The translations under genes were made by a program, and so were the position numbers. Below are positions 5,296-12,975 of a stretch of DNA of 12,975 nt, in pieces. The notes under the pieces were generated by a model. It searched no databases, was not told the origin of the DNA, and worked only from the letters and a program-made list of their open reading frames with translations. Within the stretch, counting starts at the first letter, position 1. Each line of letters starts with the position of its first letter. Origin of the DNA: Saprospiraceae bacterium (GTDB lineage: Bacteria > Bacteroidota > Bacteroidia > Chitinophagales > Saprospiraceae); the NCBI GenBank assembly GCA_027031185.1, contig JALVEF010000184.1, forward strand, positions 1 to 12,975, written 5' to 3'.

Positions 5296-7986
5296 TCAAA
5301 ACGCCAGCTTAGACGCATCATACACATTGCGATTAAACGGCAGCTTCAGAAAATCCAGCGGAGGCGAAGACACCTTCAGAAAAAACGAAATCGTACCCCG
5401 CTGCGGCTGCCAGCTCAAGCCCATATTCCAGCAATGCAAATTACGCGCAAAGCCCACATCCGGATACGTCAAACGCCTCGCCTTGAAATCATAGCCTACA
5501 TTGCCGATCCGCACATCCCACAGCGGCGTCAGGTGCAGCCGCCCTTGCGCATTGACCGTATGCGACGTCACCACAGACCGCACCCGCCCCCCATCCGGCC
5601 TCAGCGATACATTGATAAAGTGCGACAGCCGCAGATCATCAAACCAACTGACAAAGCGATCCGGGTGCAGCGACGGGCGCGCTCGCTTTTTGTTCGCCCC
5701 TTGCTTTTCCTTCCCGGCCATTAGTTGCCGCAACTGTCCGATACTAAACCCTGTCGTCAGTCTAAAGTCCAATTTCACAAATCTCAACAAGCGGTGATGA
5801 GTCGTCCAGTAAAACCGGTTGACGGCTTTTCCCTGCCCGTCCGTGTCGTATGGGTCAAAAACACCCGTCACAGACACCCGGCTAAAGCTTTTAAAGAGCT
5901 TCGAACTGCCCGTCACAGACAGTTTGCTAAACCGCATGCTGTCCGCCGCAAAGTTGTAACTGCCACTCATGGTGATATTATCAAACAGCCGGGTCCGTTT
6001 GATACTGGAGTCCCGGTGCGAGAAGTATTTGACATCAAACACATGGCTGATACTGTAGGTGAGCGCCATCTGCTTACCACTGCCGGGCGGCCCACCGTAA
6101 ATCCCCCCCGCATAGCGATACAAAACAGGATATTCATCCGGTGCCTGCCGCGTATCCGTCTGCATCCGCACATAATAATTGAACGGCGCCCGGGTAAAAT
6201 CCGGCACAAACCGGAAGCCGACACTTGGCGTCACCGTATGGCGCAATCCACGCAAAAATCCCTTGCGTAAGCGCAACATACCAAACAACTTGGTGGACAT
6301 ATTGACCGAAGCATTAAACTGCCGCACCGCATGCAGACCGCGGAAAGGCAGCGTATCCAAATGTCCGTATCGAAGCGTATCCGTTTTGATATCCAGCACC
6401 GTGCCGTCGTCATTGTAAATCGTGTCGTAGGCGATCTCCGGTGTCGGATCAAAGCGATAGTCCTGACCCCGGAAATACCAGACCTCCGTGTAGTTTACCT
6501 GCGGCGTAAAATTGAAATACTTCAGCATCCGGTACGAAGCACTCGTGGTCAAACGATGCTGCACACCGTTTTTCATATTTTGCCAGGTGCTCCGGTCCAA
6601 CAAGAGCGAATCATAGGTCTGTATTTCATTCCTGGCCTGCATCGAATAAGACAGCGAAAACTTCTCATACCACCGTTCCCGCCCAATGGCGTGCTTGCGC
6701 TTCAAGGGATAGATCTGCCGCATCCGGACGTCCAGCGTCGGCAGTTGCAGCCGGAGCTGCCGCGTGCTCACGATCTGCGAATGTCCCACACCTGCCGTCA
6801 GCGAAAAAGGCGTCCCCGGAAACGAGCGCCGGAAGGTCACTTGTGAGCTATATTGATTGGTGTGCACATTGCGTGCGTGATTTTGCGTCGTGGACTCAAA
6901 CCGGTTGGACTCTATATTGACCCCGGCCGAAAAACTTTGGTAGGGATGCGCCCGGGTATCTTGGTTGTGTCTCCAAACCAACTTCGCCGGATGCTGCTTT
7001 TCCGGCTTCAGCTCACCCTGCCGTTCGGTGAGTATCGTGGCATACGAGAGCGAAAACTCCCCCCCGTAGCGATACCGCCTTTTGTATCGCGTATGGGCGT
7101 GCACCGCCCAGCTGCCCCGCATATACACATCTCCCGTCAGCTTCAGATCGTAATACGGCCCCAGGGGAAAATAATACCCCACATTGCGCAAGCCAAAACC
7201 CAACTCACGGGAATACTCGTAGTCCCGCGGAAATATCAGGCCGGCGTGCCGCTTCTCAAAGATCGGATAGAAACCAAAAGGCAGAATCAGCGGCGTCGGC
7301 ACATCCATTATCTCTAAATGCGACGGCCCCACCACGGCCAGCTTGTTGGGGATGACCTTTTGCTTGTTGGAACGGATACCATAATGTGGGTGCGGCGCAT
7401 CACACGTGGTAAAGATGGCGTTTCTCGAATAGACGACCTCGTGCGCCGTGGAGTCGGCGGCACCGAAAAACTTTGCCTTGGCAGACAAGATATGCAGATT
7501 GCTCTCAAACGTGCGCGCATCCAGTATCACCCCTTTTTTTGACTTAAAATTGTACTTTAACTTATGCGCCGTAAACTGCTGATTACCATCCTTAAACACT
7601 GGCAATTCGGAAGGCTTTCCCACCGAATCCGGCACATAGTCGGCGCTCAGGATATTCGTTTGCCAGTCCAGCTCAATATAGCCCGCCTGCAGCTCAATGT
7701 TTTGATACTTGGCTTTGGCCCCGCCAAATAGACGCACCCGACGGTTGACCAGATCGTATTCGATCGAATCGCGCGCATCAAAAAACACCGGAGCAGCGAG
7801 TCCGTCCGACGCGATGCGATATTTCAAGCTATCCGTGTGTGACAGACTATCCCGCGCCGCCAAAGAAGAAGAGTTTGCCGGCCTTCGGCCGGTCGCGGTT
7901 GAGTCCGTTTGAGCCCTGATCGCCGGTGCATATATGACAAACCAGGCAAATATTAGCCCAAAACGGCATATTCCTTGCAATAACAA
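5296..7986 (-). CDS. LptD-like (OstA-family) outer-membrane LPS assembly protein
   Basis: This protein of about 896 residues is of the Bacteroidota LptD-like family, which is thought to insert lipopolysaccharide into the outer membrane. A hydrophobic leader (GLIFAWFVIYAPAIRA then QTDS) is a signal peptide. Next comes an OstA/LptA-like beta domain (DSIEYDLVNRRVRLFGGAKAKY..ELQAGYIELDW). A conserved segment TTCDAPHPHYGIRS follows, then PTPLILPFGFYPI and a long beta-barrel with many alternating aromatic strands to the C-terminus. No ATG precedes the leader closely. In-frame TTG codons at 7986 or 7980 give a normal signal peptide, while an ATG at 8097 would add 37 residues antisense to the amidase gene. 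I favour TTG 7986. The frame is open to 8364, but that upstream part (Gly-rich, no motif) is antisense to the amidase and not credible. LptE, or other Lpt genes, are not in the window. Confidence 0.87.
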   Translation of the reverse strand: MLLQGICRFGLIFAWFVIYAPAIRAQTDSTATGRRPANSSSLAARDSLSHTDSLKYRIASDGLAAPVFFDARDSIEYDLVNRRVRLFGGAKAKYQNIELQAGYIELDWQTNILSADYVPDSVGKPSELPVFKDGNQQFTAHKLKYNFKSKKGVILDARTFESNLHILSAKAKFFGAADSTAHEVVYSRNAIFTTCDAPHPHYGIRSNKQKVIPNKLAVVGPSHLEIMDVPTPLILPFGFYPIFEKRHAGLIFPRDYEYSRELGFGLRNVGYYFPLGPYYDLKLTGDVYMRGSWAVHAHTRYKRRYRYGGEFSLSYATILTERQGELKPEKQHPAKLVWRHNQDTRAHPYQSFSAGVNIESNRFESTTQNHARNVHTNQYSSQVTFRRSFPGTPFSLTAGVGHSQIVSTRQLRLQLPTLDVRMRQIYPLKRKHAIGRERWYEKFSLSYSMQARNEIQTYDSLLLDRSTWQNMKNGVQHRLTTSASYRMLKYFNFTPQVNYTEVWYFRGQDYRFDPTPEIAYDTIYNDDGTVLDIKTDTLRYGHLDTLPFRGLHAVRQFNASVNMSTKLFGMLRLRKGFLRGLRHTVTPSVGFRFVPDFTRAPFNYYVRMQTDTRQAPDEYPVLYRYAGGIYGGPPGSGKQMALTYSISHVFDVKYFSHRDSSIKRTRLFDNITMSGSYNFAADSMRFSKLSVTGSSKLFKSFSRVSVTGVFDPYDTDGQGKAVNRFYWTTHHRLLRFVKLDFRLTTGFSIGQLRQLMAGKEKQGANKKRARPSLHPDRFVSWFDDLRLSHFINVSLRPDGGRVRSVVTSHTVNAQGRLHLTPLWDVRIGNVGYDFKARRLTYPDVGFARNLHCWNMGLSWQPQRGTISFFLKVSSPPLDFLKLPFNRNVYDASKLAF

Positions 7987-7996
7987 AGTATATTTG
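7984..7996. promoter_or_regulatory. Compact divergent promoter core between the LptD-like gene and the amidase
   Basis: CAAAGTATATTTG is nearly its own reverse complement. On the + strand TATATTTG (7989-7996) is an exact -7 box, 33 bases before the amidase ATG at 8029. On the - strand the same bases read CAAATATACTTTG, a near match (TATACTTTG, one base too long). The minus-strand box would place transcription inside the proposed TTG start of the LptD-like gene, so only the + strand call is firm. No TTG at the right distance is seen for either. Confidence 0.42.
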
Positions 7997-8028
7997 TCTT
8001 GCCAAACATTCCGGTAGAGAAAACTGCT

Positions 8029-9642
8029 ATGTGGTCTAAGCTCCAAAATATCAGCGCCACTTTTGTCAATCGTTCTGCCCGAAGATATGCCACTCATACT
8101 GTTTTTGTGGCGGTCTTCGTTTGCTTTAACGCAATTTTGGCGGCCGGCAACACACCCGCCGGCGCAAAAGTAACGCATTCCGCCTCCCCGGAAGGCCCGC
8201 CCGCCGGTTTTGATGCCACCGTCTCCAAAATCGTCATAGACGCCGGTCACGGCGGCTATGACAGCGGCGCACTCGGACTGACAGGCACCCGGGAAAAGGA
8301 CATCACCCTGCGCATCGCCCTCGGGCTGGGCAGGGCCATCAAGCGCCAATTCCCCGATGTACAAGTCATCTATACACGCAAGACAGATGAATTTGTGTCA
8401 TTGAAAGAGCGGTCCCGCATCGCCAATGACGCCAAAGCCGACTTATTCATCTCCATCCACTGCAACGCCATGCCTTCCGGCCCCAACCACTCCAAAATAC
8501 ATGGATCGGAGACCTACGTACTCGGCGAAAACAAAAACGAACAGAATCTTCAGGTCGCCAAGCGCGAAAACAGCACCTTCCAACTCGACCCGGACCATGC
8601 CGCATACAAACAACTTGACACCGACTCTCCCGAATGGCATATTTTTCTGTCCATGTACCAGCAAAACTACCTGGAAAACAGCATTTTATTTGCCAAAAAA
8701 GTCGAACACAAGCTCGCCACTTACACCAAGCGATACAGCCACGGCGTGTTGCAAAACAACTTTCACGTCCTGCGCGAAGTAGCCATGCCCAGCGTCCTGG
8801 TAGAAGTCGGCTATCTGACCAATCGGGAAGACGAGACCTTCCTGAAAAGCCGCAAAGGCCAACAGTCCATTGTCCGCGCGCTGGCAGACGCCTTCTATGA
8901 GTTCAAAATGACCATTGAAACGGGCCACACCGTGTACTACAATTCACACCCTGATGACCTGGACGGCATACTCGAAGAAGAACTGACACCTCCCCCACCC
9001 GTCATCAAGCGCCACGGCAGCCAAGTCGCACTCCCGCGCCTGGTACCGGCCGGAGGGGCCAAATCCACCTCGATTGCCGCTCATTCTCAATCCAAAACCC
9101 GTCAGAAGCGTACCGTTTCGACGTCTGCAAAAAAACAAACCACCAGCCGTAAACCGGTGGCGGCCGGCACACAAAAACCGGCGGACCGCCAGACGGCCCC
9201 TACACCCCGCCTCGTACCGGTCAAGCCGAAAGAATCCAAAATCATTGCCGTATCCGAAGGCGAAGTCGTCGAGACGCCGCCCCATACCACAGCCGCCCAA
9301 AGGGTGGCTAAACTTTCCGACACTACCCCGAAAAAGGAGAAGCCGCACAAGTCCCTGGATGTCAATGCTTTAAAAATAGAACCCATATTCAAAATCCAGG
9401 TCGCCGCATCCAAAAAGCCGCTGGATACAAGGCGGGGAAAGTTGGCCAATCTGCGCCTGGAGACCCGCTATGAAAACGGCTATTTCAAGTATTTGACCGG
9501 CCACTCCAAAAGTTGGAATGAAATTACCGGTCGTTTCAAGCAATTGCGCCGGCAAGGATACAAGGCATTTATTGTGGCTTATTTGAAGGACAAACGCATC
9601 GGTCTGGATGAGGCCAGGCGATTGGCCTCCCGGGGAAAATAA
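8029..9642 (+). CDS. N-acetylmuramoyl-L-alanine amidase (Amidase_3) with C-terminal SPOR-like domain
   Basis: This 537-residue enzyme is predicted to cut the bond between N-acetylmuramic acid and L-alanine in peptidoglycan, in the periplasm. The ATG at 8029 (MWSKLQN) is preferred over the in-frame TTG at 7999. A basic stretch and hydrophobic run (TVFVAVFVCFNAILAA, ending near residue 43) form the export signal. The catalytic domain spans about residues 64-295. The zinc ligands by family pattern are His74 (DAGHGGYDSG), Glu89 (GTREKD) and His144 (SIHCNA), with catalytic Glu259 (VLVEVGYLTN). The insert between His144 and Glu259 includes a helix-rich part like the autoinhibitory region of AmiB/AmiC-type enzymes. 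A Lys/Pro/Thr-rich linker covers about 310-440. The last 90 residues (FKIQVAASKKPL..KYLTGHSKSW..GYKAFIVAYLKDKRI) resemble a SPOR domain, which binds denuded glycan at division sites. Confidence 0.93.
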   Translation: MWSKLQNISATFVNRSARRYATHTVFVAVFVCFNAILAAGNTPAGAKVTHSASPEGPPAGFDATVSKIVIDAGHGGYDSGALGLTGTREKDITLRIALGLGRAIKRQFPDVQVIYTRKTDEFVSLKERSRIANDAKADLFISIHCNAMPSGPNHSKIHGSETYVLGENKNEQNLQVAKRENSTFQLDPDHAAYKQLDTDSPEWHIFLSMYQQNYLENSILFAKKVEHKLATYTKRYSHGVLQNNFHVLREVAMPSVLVEVGYLTNREDETFLKSRKGQQSIVRALADAFYEFKMTIETGHTVYYNSHPDDLDGILEEELTPPPPVIKRHGSQVALPRLVPAGGAKSTSIAAHSQSKTRQKRTVSTSAKKQTTSRKPVAAGTQKPADRQTAPTPRLVPVKPKESKIIAVSEGEVVETPPHTTAAQRVAKLSDTTPKKEKPHKSLDVNALKIEPIFKIQVAASKKPLDTRRGKLANLRLETRYENGYFKYLTGHSKSWNEITGRFKQLRRQGYKAFIVAYLKDKRIGLDEARRLASRGK

Positions 9643-9660
9643 AATTTGGGAAATAAAACC

Positions 9661-9668
9661 TACTTTTG
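9661..9668 (+). promoter_or_regulatory. -7 box before the MCE gene
   Basis: TACTTTTG is an exact TAnnTTTG match 22 bases before the ATG at 9691, in the 48-base gap after the amidase stop. A matching TTG at the right distance is absent. It may be an internal promoter letting the MCE and acyltransferase genes be expressed apart from the amidase. Confidence 0.4.
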
Positions 9669-9690
9669 CCCGCATTTACAAAAAGCGAAT

Positions 9691-10761
9691 ATGGCAGATC
9701 AAAAAAGAAAGATTTATATCCTCGGCGCATTTGCCGTTGCCATCATTGCGGTATCCATTTTCGGCTACCGTTTCCTGGCAGGTGAAAACCTATTCGGTCA
9801 GTCGAAGACCATATACACTTATGTGGACAATGCCAAAGGACTGATCAAGTCCTCGCCTGTCTTTTTGAAAGGATTCCAAATCGGCACCGTCACCGGCATC
9901 AGTTTCAAAAAAGTAGAAGACAAAGGCTACAAAGTCGTCATCCAGATGCGTATTGACGAGCCCGTGGACATCAAGTCCGATGCCGTGGCCCAAATCATGG
10001 AGACCGGATTTGTCGGCGGCAAGGCCGTCCGCATCGTGTATGACCCCGAATCCGATGCCCCCACCCTGCCGGCCGGCGGTACCATCCGCGGTGAGTCCAT
10101 AAACATCATCGAAGCCATGGTCGGCTCACCGGAAGAGATCCAGCCCTATGCCGCTGAACTCCAAAAGGCGCTGACGGCCTTATATGACACGCTACGCGAA
10201 GATGCCAAAAATCCCCGCGGCCCCGGACTGGGCAAGACCTTCCACGACATGGATATCGTCCTGGCCAATCTCATGGTCTCCACTGCCAAACTCAACCAAC
10301 TCATCTCCAATACCAACCGCTATCTCGGGCCGGCGCTCAGTGACCTGGCCACCGTCACCCACACACTCAAAACGTCCAATGAGCACATCGCCACCTTACT
10401 GGAACAAACGGCGGAATTGACCACTAAAATCAATCGCGCCGGTCTGGACTCTACTATCATCACCACCAATGAGACCATCAAAACACTGAAAAACACGCTG
10501 GCCACTTCCGATCGGGCCATCGGCAACCTAAACAAAATCCTGCGCAAGGTAGATGCCGGAGACAACTCCATGGCCAAGCTGCTCAACGATCCCCAATTGT
10601 ACAACAATCTCAATCGCGTGAGCCGCAATCTCGATCTGCTCCTGCAGGATATGCGACTCAACCCCAAACGCTACATCCACGTCTCCGTCTTCGGCAAGAA
10701 GCAAAAAGCCTATGTCCTCCCCAAGGATGATCCCGCATTCAACGATACGCCCAACCACTAA
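9691..10761 (+). CDS. MCE/MlaD-family lipid-transport protein
   Basis: This 356-residue protein starts MADQKRKIYILGAF at the ATG at 9691; the open frame begins earlier at 9646 but those residues overlap the -7 box. One membrane helix (about residues 9-28) anchors it in the inner membrane. An MCE domain follows at about 36-118, with YVDNAKGLIKSSPVFLKGFQIGTVTGI, the glycine-rich ETGFVGGKAVRI and LPAGGTIRGE. MCE domains form hexameric rings that carry phospholipid between membranes. The rest, about 125-330, is helical and rich in Thr/Asn/Leu (TLKTSNEHIATLLEQTAELTT), as in MlaD-type proteins with a long helical tail. Its ABC partners MlaE (permease) and MlaF (ATPase) are not in this window. It follows the amidase by 48 bases and precedes the acyltransferase by 22, suggesting a shared transcript. 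Family assignment is firm; the cargo is inferred. Confidence 0.92.
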   Translation: MADQKRKIYILGAFAVAIIAVSIFGYRFLAGENLFGQSKTIYTYVDNAKGLIKSSPVFLKGFQIGTVTGISFKKVEDKGYKVVIQMRIDEPVDIKSDAVAQIMETGFVGGKAVRIVYDPESDAPTLPAGGTIRGESINIIEAMVGSPEEIQPYAAELQKALTALYDTLREDAKNPRGPGLGKTFHDMDIVLANLMVSTAKLNQLISNTNRYLGPALSDLATVTHTLKTSNEHIATLLEQTAELTTKINRAGLDSTIITTNETIKTLKNTLATSDRAIGNLNKILRKVDAGDNSMAKLLNDPQLYNNLNRVSRNLDLLLQDMRLNPKRYIHVSVFGKKQKAYVLPKDDPAFNDTPNH

Positions 10762-10783
10762 AACCGCTTCACGTCCCGATCCC

Positions 10784-11947
10784 ATGGCAAAATCCGGCGC
10801 TAAAGTGTACTTCCCCAATTTGGACGGCCTGCGCTTTATCGCCGCGCTGCTGGTCATCATCCACCATGTAGAGATGACCAAAAAAGAAATGCACCTGCCC
10901 AACGTATTCGGCTCCGGTGTGGACAGTTCGTACGTGCCCGGCACGGTGGAAGCCTTTGTACATGTGATTGGCAAGCTCGGCGTGGTCTTGTTTTTTGCCC
11001 TGAGCGGCTTCTTGATCACCTATCTGCTCATGACCGAGAAGGCCCGCACCGGCACCATTGCCATCAAGAAATTTTATCTCCGGCGGGTGATGCGCATCTG
11101 GCCACTGTACTTCCTGATTGTCTTCTTCTCGCTGTTTGCAGCCCCCCACATTGACTTTTTGAGCATCCCGGACTATCCCAAGGCCCATGTATTGCAGCAC
11201 TTGTGGCTCAAGGCTTTTCTCTTTATTTTTTTCCTGCCCAACTTGCTCATGGTAGGATTGGGTGTCATCCCCTTTGCCGGACAAACCTGGTCCATCGGCA
11301 CCGAAGAACAATTTTATCTCATGTGGCCCTGGGTGATGCGCAAGTACCACCACCGGATCCGCATCTTGCTCACCATCATCGGCATCTACGCCGCCGTCTA
11401 TATCGCGCTCAATCTCGACCTGTCACAAAACTATTTTTACCAGTTGGCCAAGCGCTTTTGGGGCGTTTTTAACATTGACATTATGGCCATCGGCGGCATC
11501 GGAGCCGTCCTCGTTTTCGAAAAGAGAAAACGCGCGCTGGATTTTCTGTACGCCAGGGCCACCCAATACATCACGCTGGCCATCGTACTGATACTGATAG
11601 CGCTGGGCGTGCACTTCCCCTGGTTTCACTTTGAGATTTACGGCCTGCTGTTTACCATTTTGATTGTCAATCTGGCCACCAATCCCCGGTCCATCATCAA
11701 TCTGGAACAGAGACCCGTCAAGTACCTGGGTAGGATCTCCTACGGGCTTTACATGTTTCATGCCCTGGTTATTTTAGTCGTCATGAAACTACTGCTCCGC
11801 TGGAATCTGTATCACGATTATTGGCTATACCCACTCGCCGTGCTCGGCACCATAGGCATTGCCACCTTGTCCTACGAATACTTTGAGAAGCAATTTCTCA
11901 AGCTCAAGAAAAGATTTGTCATCGTGGACTCCGGCGCCAAACTGTAA
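10784..11947 (+). CDS. Acyltransferase-3 (OafA-type) integral membrane protein
   Basis: This 387-residue membrane protein belongs to the acyltransferase-3 family, which acylates sugars or lipids at the cell envelope. The ATG at 10784 (MAKSGAKVYFPNLDGLRF) is chosen because the frame before it overlaps the MCE gene. The family start NLDGLRFIAALLVIIHH (residues 12-28) carries the conserved His27/His28. RRVMRIWPLYF (from Arg100) is the arginine motif, and GTEEQFYLMWP (172-182) is another family hallmark. ISYGLYMFHALVI near residue 325 is the usual late helix. About ten membrane helices are visible as long hydrophobic runs. It has no periplasmic SGNH domain. The acceptor is unknown; the neighbours (amidase, MCE) suggest an envelope component. 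It ends 8 bases from the convergent ABC permease stop. Confidence 0.93.
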   Translation: MAKSGAKVYFPNLDGLRFIAALLVIIHHVEMTKKEMHLPNVFGSGVDSSYVPGTVEAFVHVIGKLGVVLFFALSGFLITYLLMTEKARTGTIAIKKFYLRRVMRIWPLYFLIVFFSLFAAPHIDFLSIPDYPKAHVLQHLWLKAFLFIFFLPNLLMVGLGVIPFAGQTWSIGTEEQFYLMWPWVMRKYHHRIRILLTIIGIYAAVYIALNLDLSQNYFYQLAKRFWGVFNIDIMAIGGIGAVLVFEKRKRALDFLYARATQYITLAIVLILIALGVHFPWFHFEIYGLLFTILIVNLATNPRSIINLEQRPVKYLGRISYGLYMFHALVILVVMKLLLRWNLYHDYWLYPLAVLGTIGIATLSYEYFEKQFLKLKKRFVIVDSGAKL

Positions 11948-11955
11948 ATCCGTGC

Positions 11956-12975
11956 TCACCGCCGGATGGCTTCTACCGGATCCAGGCGTGCCGCCACAAA
12001 CGCAGGGATCAACCCCGCCAATATGCCCACCACTGCCGAAATCAGCAAGCCTGATATTACATTGTCAAGAGACAGGGCAATCTGATAGTCAAAGGCCTTG
12101 GAGATAAAGATCACGGCCACGCGCACCAATGCCAGGCCGAACACTCCGCCGAGCACGCTCAAAATTACCGATTCGACCAATACCTCCGTCAGGATAAACC
12201 AGCGCTTGGCACCCAACGCCTTTTTGATACCGATGATAGGCGTCCGCTCCCGCACCGACACAAACATGATGTTGGCAATGGAGACCATGCCCACCAGCAT
12301 GGCAAATCCGCCAATGATGAAGCCGGCCACATTCATCGCCGCAAAGACACCGGACAGCATTTTGGTGATCATGGTCAGCTTGTTGAGCGAAAAATTGTCC
12401 TCATCCCGCGGCCGGAGATGTCGCGCCGCCCGCAACTGATAACGCACCTGATCTTCCAACTCATCCAAAGACACGCCAGGCCGGGCCTTGACCATCAAAT
12501 TGGTGCCCCCGTAAAAAAAGCGCGTGTTGAGATTGGCAATACGCCGTGCCAACGGGATGGAGATGATGACCGTCTCATCAAAATTGGCCACGCTCACCAG
12601 TTCTTTGCCCTTCTTGGCCAGCACGCCGACCACCTTGAGTGTGGCCCCCCTGTAGCGTATCGTGCGCCCGATGGGGTCCAGACTGCCAAACAGATTTTGG
12701 GCCGTCTCATAGCCGAGCACTGCCACCGGTGCCCCGCTGTGGTATTCGGCGTACGAGAAAAAGCGGCCATCGTCATACTCAAACGAGAAGATATCTTCAT
12801 AGCGATCGCTGACCGCTATCAAATAGCCCTTGAAGTCCGTGTGCCGCGTCTTGAACGTCTTCTCGCCCAGGAACACACTGTATGCCACAATAGAAGCAGA
12901 CGATTTGCTACGCTTTTGGAGATAGAGAAAGTCCCGGTAAGAGGGGTTGGGGCGCCGGATGTACTTCCAAAAATC
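11956..12975 (-). CDS. ABC transporter permease (MacB/FtsX type), cut by the right edge
   Basis: The reverse strand is open from the window edge (12975) to the TGA at 11958-11956, giving 339 residues; the start lies outside. The GTG at 12888 is internal, not a start, because the 29 codons before it continue the domain (FWKYIRRPNPSYRDFLYLQKRS). The first 200 or so residues are the periplasmic MacB core domain (YEDIFSFEYDDGRFFS, VAVLGYETAQNLFG, VVGVLAKKGKE). Then come three membrane segments of the FtsX domain. Between the first two is the cytoplasmic coupling motif VRERTPIIGIKKALGAK. The protein ends RLDPVEAIRR, as in most relatives. Such permeases work with an ATPase in lipoprotein or antimicrobial export, or in signalling. 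The first helix and the ATPase gene are not visible. Confidence 0.92.
   Translation of the reverse strand, partial: DFWKYIRRPNPSYRDFLYLQKRSKSSASIVAYSVFLGEKTFKTRHTDFKGYLIAVSDRYEDIFSFEYDDGRFFSYAEYHSGAPVAVLGYETAQNLFGSLDPIGRTIRYRGATLKVVGVLAKKGKELVSVANFDETVIISIPLARRIANLNTRFFYGGTNLMVKARPGVSLDELEDQVRYQLRAARHLRPRDEDNFSLNKLTMITKMLSGVFAAMNVAGFIIGGFAMLVGMVSIANIMFVSVRERTPIIGIKKALGAKRWFILTEVLVESVILSVLGGVFGLALVRVAVIFISKAFDYQIALSLDNVISGLLISAVVGILAGLIPAFVAARLDPVEAIRR

Noticed and set aside
5966..7700. Several + strand and alternate-frame open frames over the LptD-like gene
   Set aside because: They are Arg/Pro/His-rich shadows of the beta-barrel coding sequence with no motifs.
7987..8364. Upstream extension of the LptD-like frame
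   Set aside because: It lies antisense to the amidase catalytic domain, is Gly-rich without motifs, and would put the signal peptide far from the N-terminus.
10712..10783. N-terminal extension of the acyltransferase into the MCE gene
   Set aside because: The 24 extra residues are Ser/Pro/Thr-rich and unlike the family; the ATG at 10784 sits just before the conserved NLDGLRF.
12889..12975. Reading the ABC permease as complete from the GTG at 12888
   Set aside because: The frame continues open to the edge with sequence typical of the MacB periplasmic domain, so the gene is cut by the window.
1..12975. tRNA, rRNA, CRISPR array, transposase, integrase or defence genes
   Set aside because: I looked for characteristic motifs and repeat spacing on both strands and saw none; the only repeats are those at 742-900 and 5144-5233.

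Overview
The window looks like chromosomal DNA from a member of the Bacteroidota, probably on the Saprospiria/Chitinophagia side, although the class is only a guess. Three things support the phylum. The primary sigma factor is short and lacks region 1.1. Several start codons are preceded by a TAnnTTTG -7 box, twice with a TTG exactly 20 bases further upstream, and I see no clear Shine-Dalgarno sequences. The neighbourhood of a large LptD-like protein divergent from an Amidase_3 amidase followed by an MCE protein is, as far as I recall, common in this phylum. No tRNA, rRNA, CRISPR array, transposase or phage gene was seen.

Layout, left to right. Positions 1-508 (-) hold the N-terminal part of a secreted acetylxylan-esterase-like protein that runs off the left edge, with a recognisable promoter at 581-611. 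Positions 742-900 hold a long imperfect palindrome. Then come a secreted DUF1684 protein (899-1960, -) and a START-like small protein (2031-2411, -), probably one transcript. A divergent control region (2412-2739) leads to the primary sigma factor gene rpoD (2740-3609, +). The rpoD stop codon directly abuts the stop of glycerol kinase glpK (3610-5115, -). Upstream of glpK is a 90-base repeat related to the palindrome arm (5144-5233), then the LptD-like outer-membrane protein (5296-about 7986, -). Divergent from it, from a very compact shared promoter, run an amidase (8029-9642), an MCE/MlaD-type protein (9691-10761) and an acyltransferase-3 membrane protein (10784-11947), all +. An MlaD-like and an acyltransferase gene so placed make this a cell-envelope block. 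A MacB/FtsX-type ABC permease (11956 to beyond 12975, -) runs off the right edge.

The genes fall into two themes: housekeeping transcription and metabolism (rpoD, glpK), and building or remodelling the envelope (LptD-like, amidase, MCE, acyltransferase, permease). Everything coding belongs to a known family. The least explained material is the dispersed repeat: a 159-base long inverted repeat at 742-900 and a three-by-thirty-base relative at 5144-5233, both next to gene ends. I do not see evidence for a wholly new multi-gene system here.
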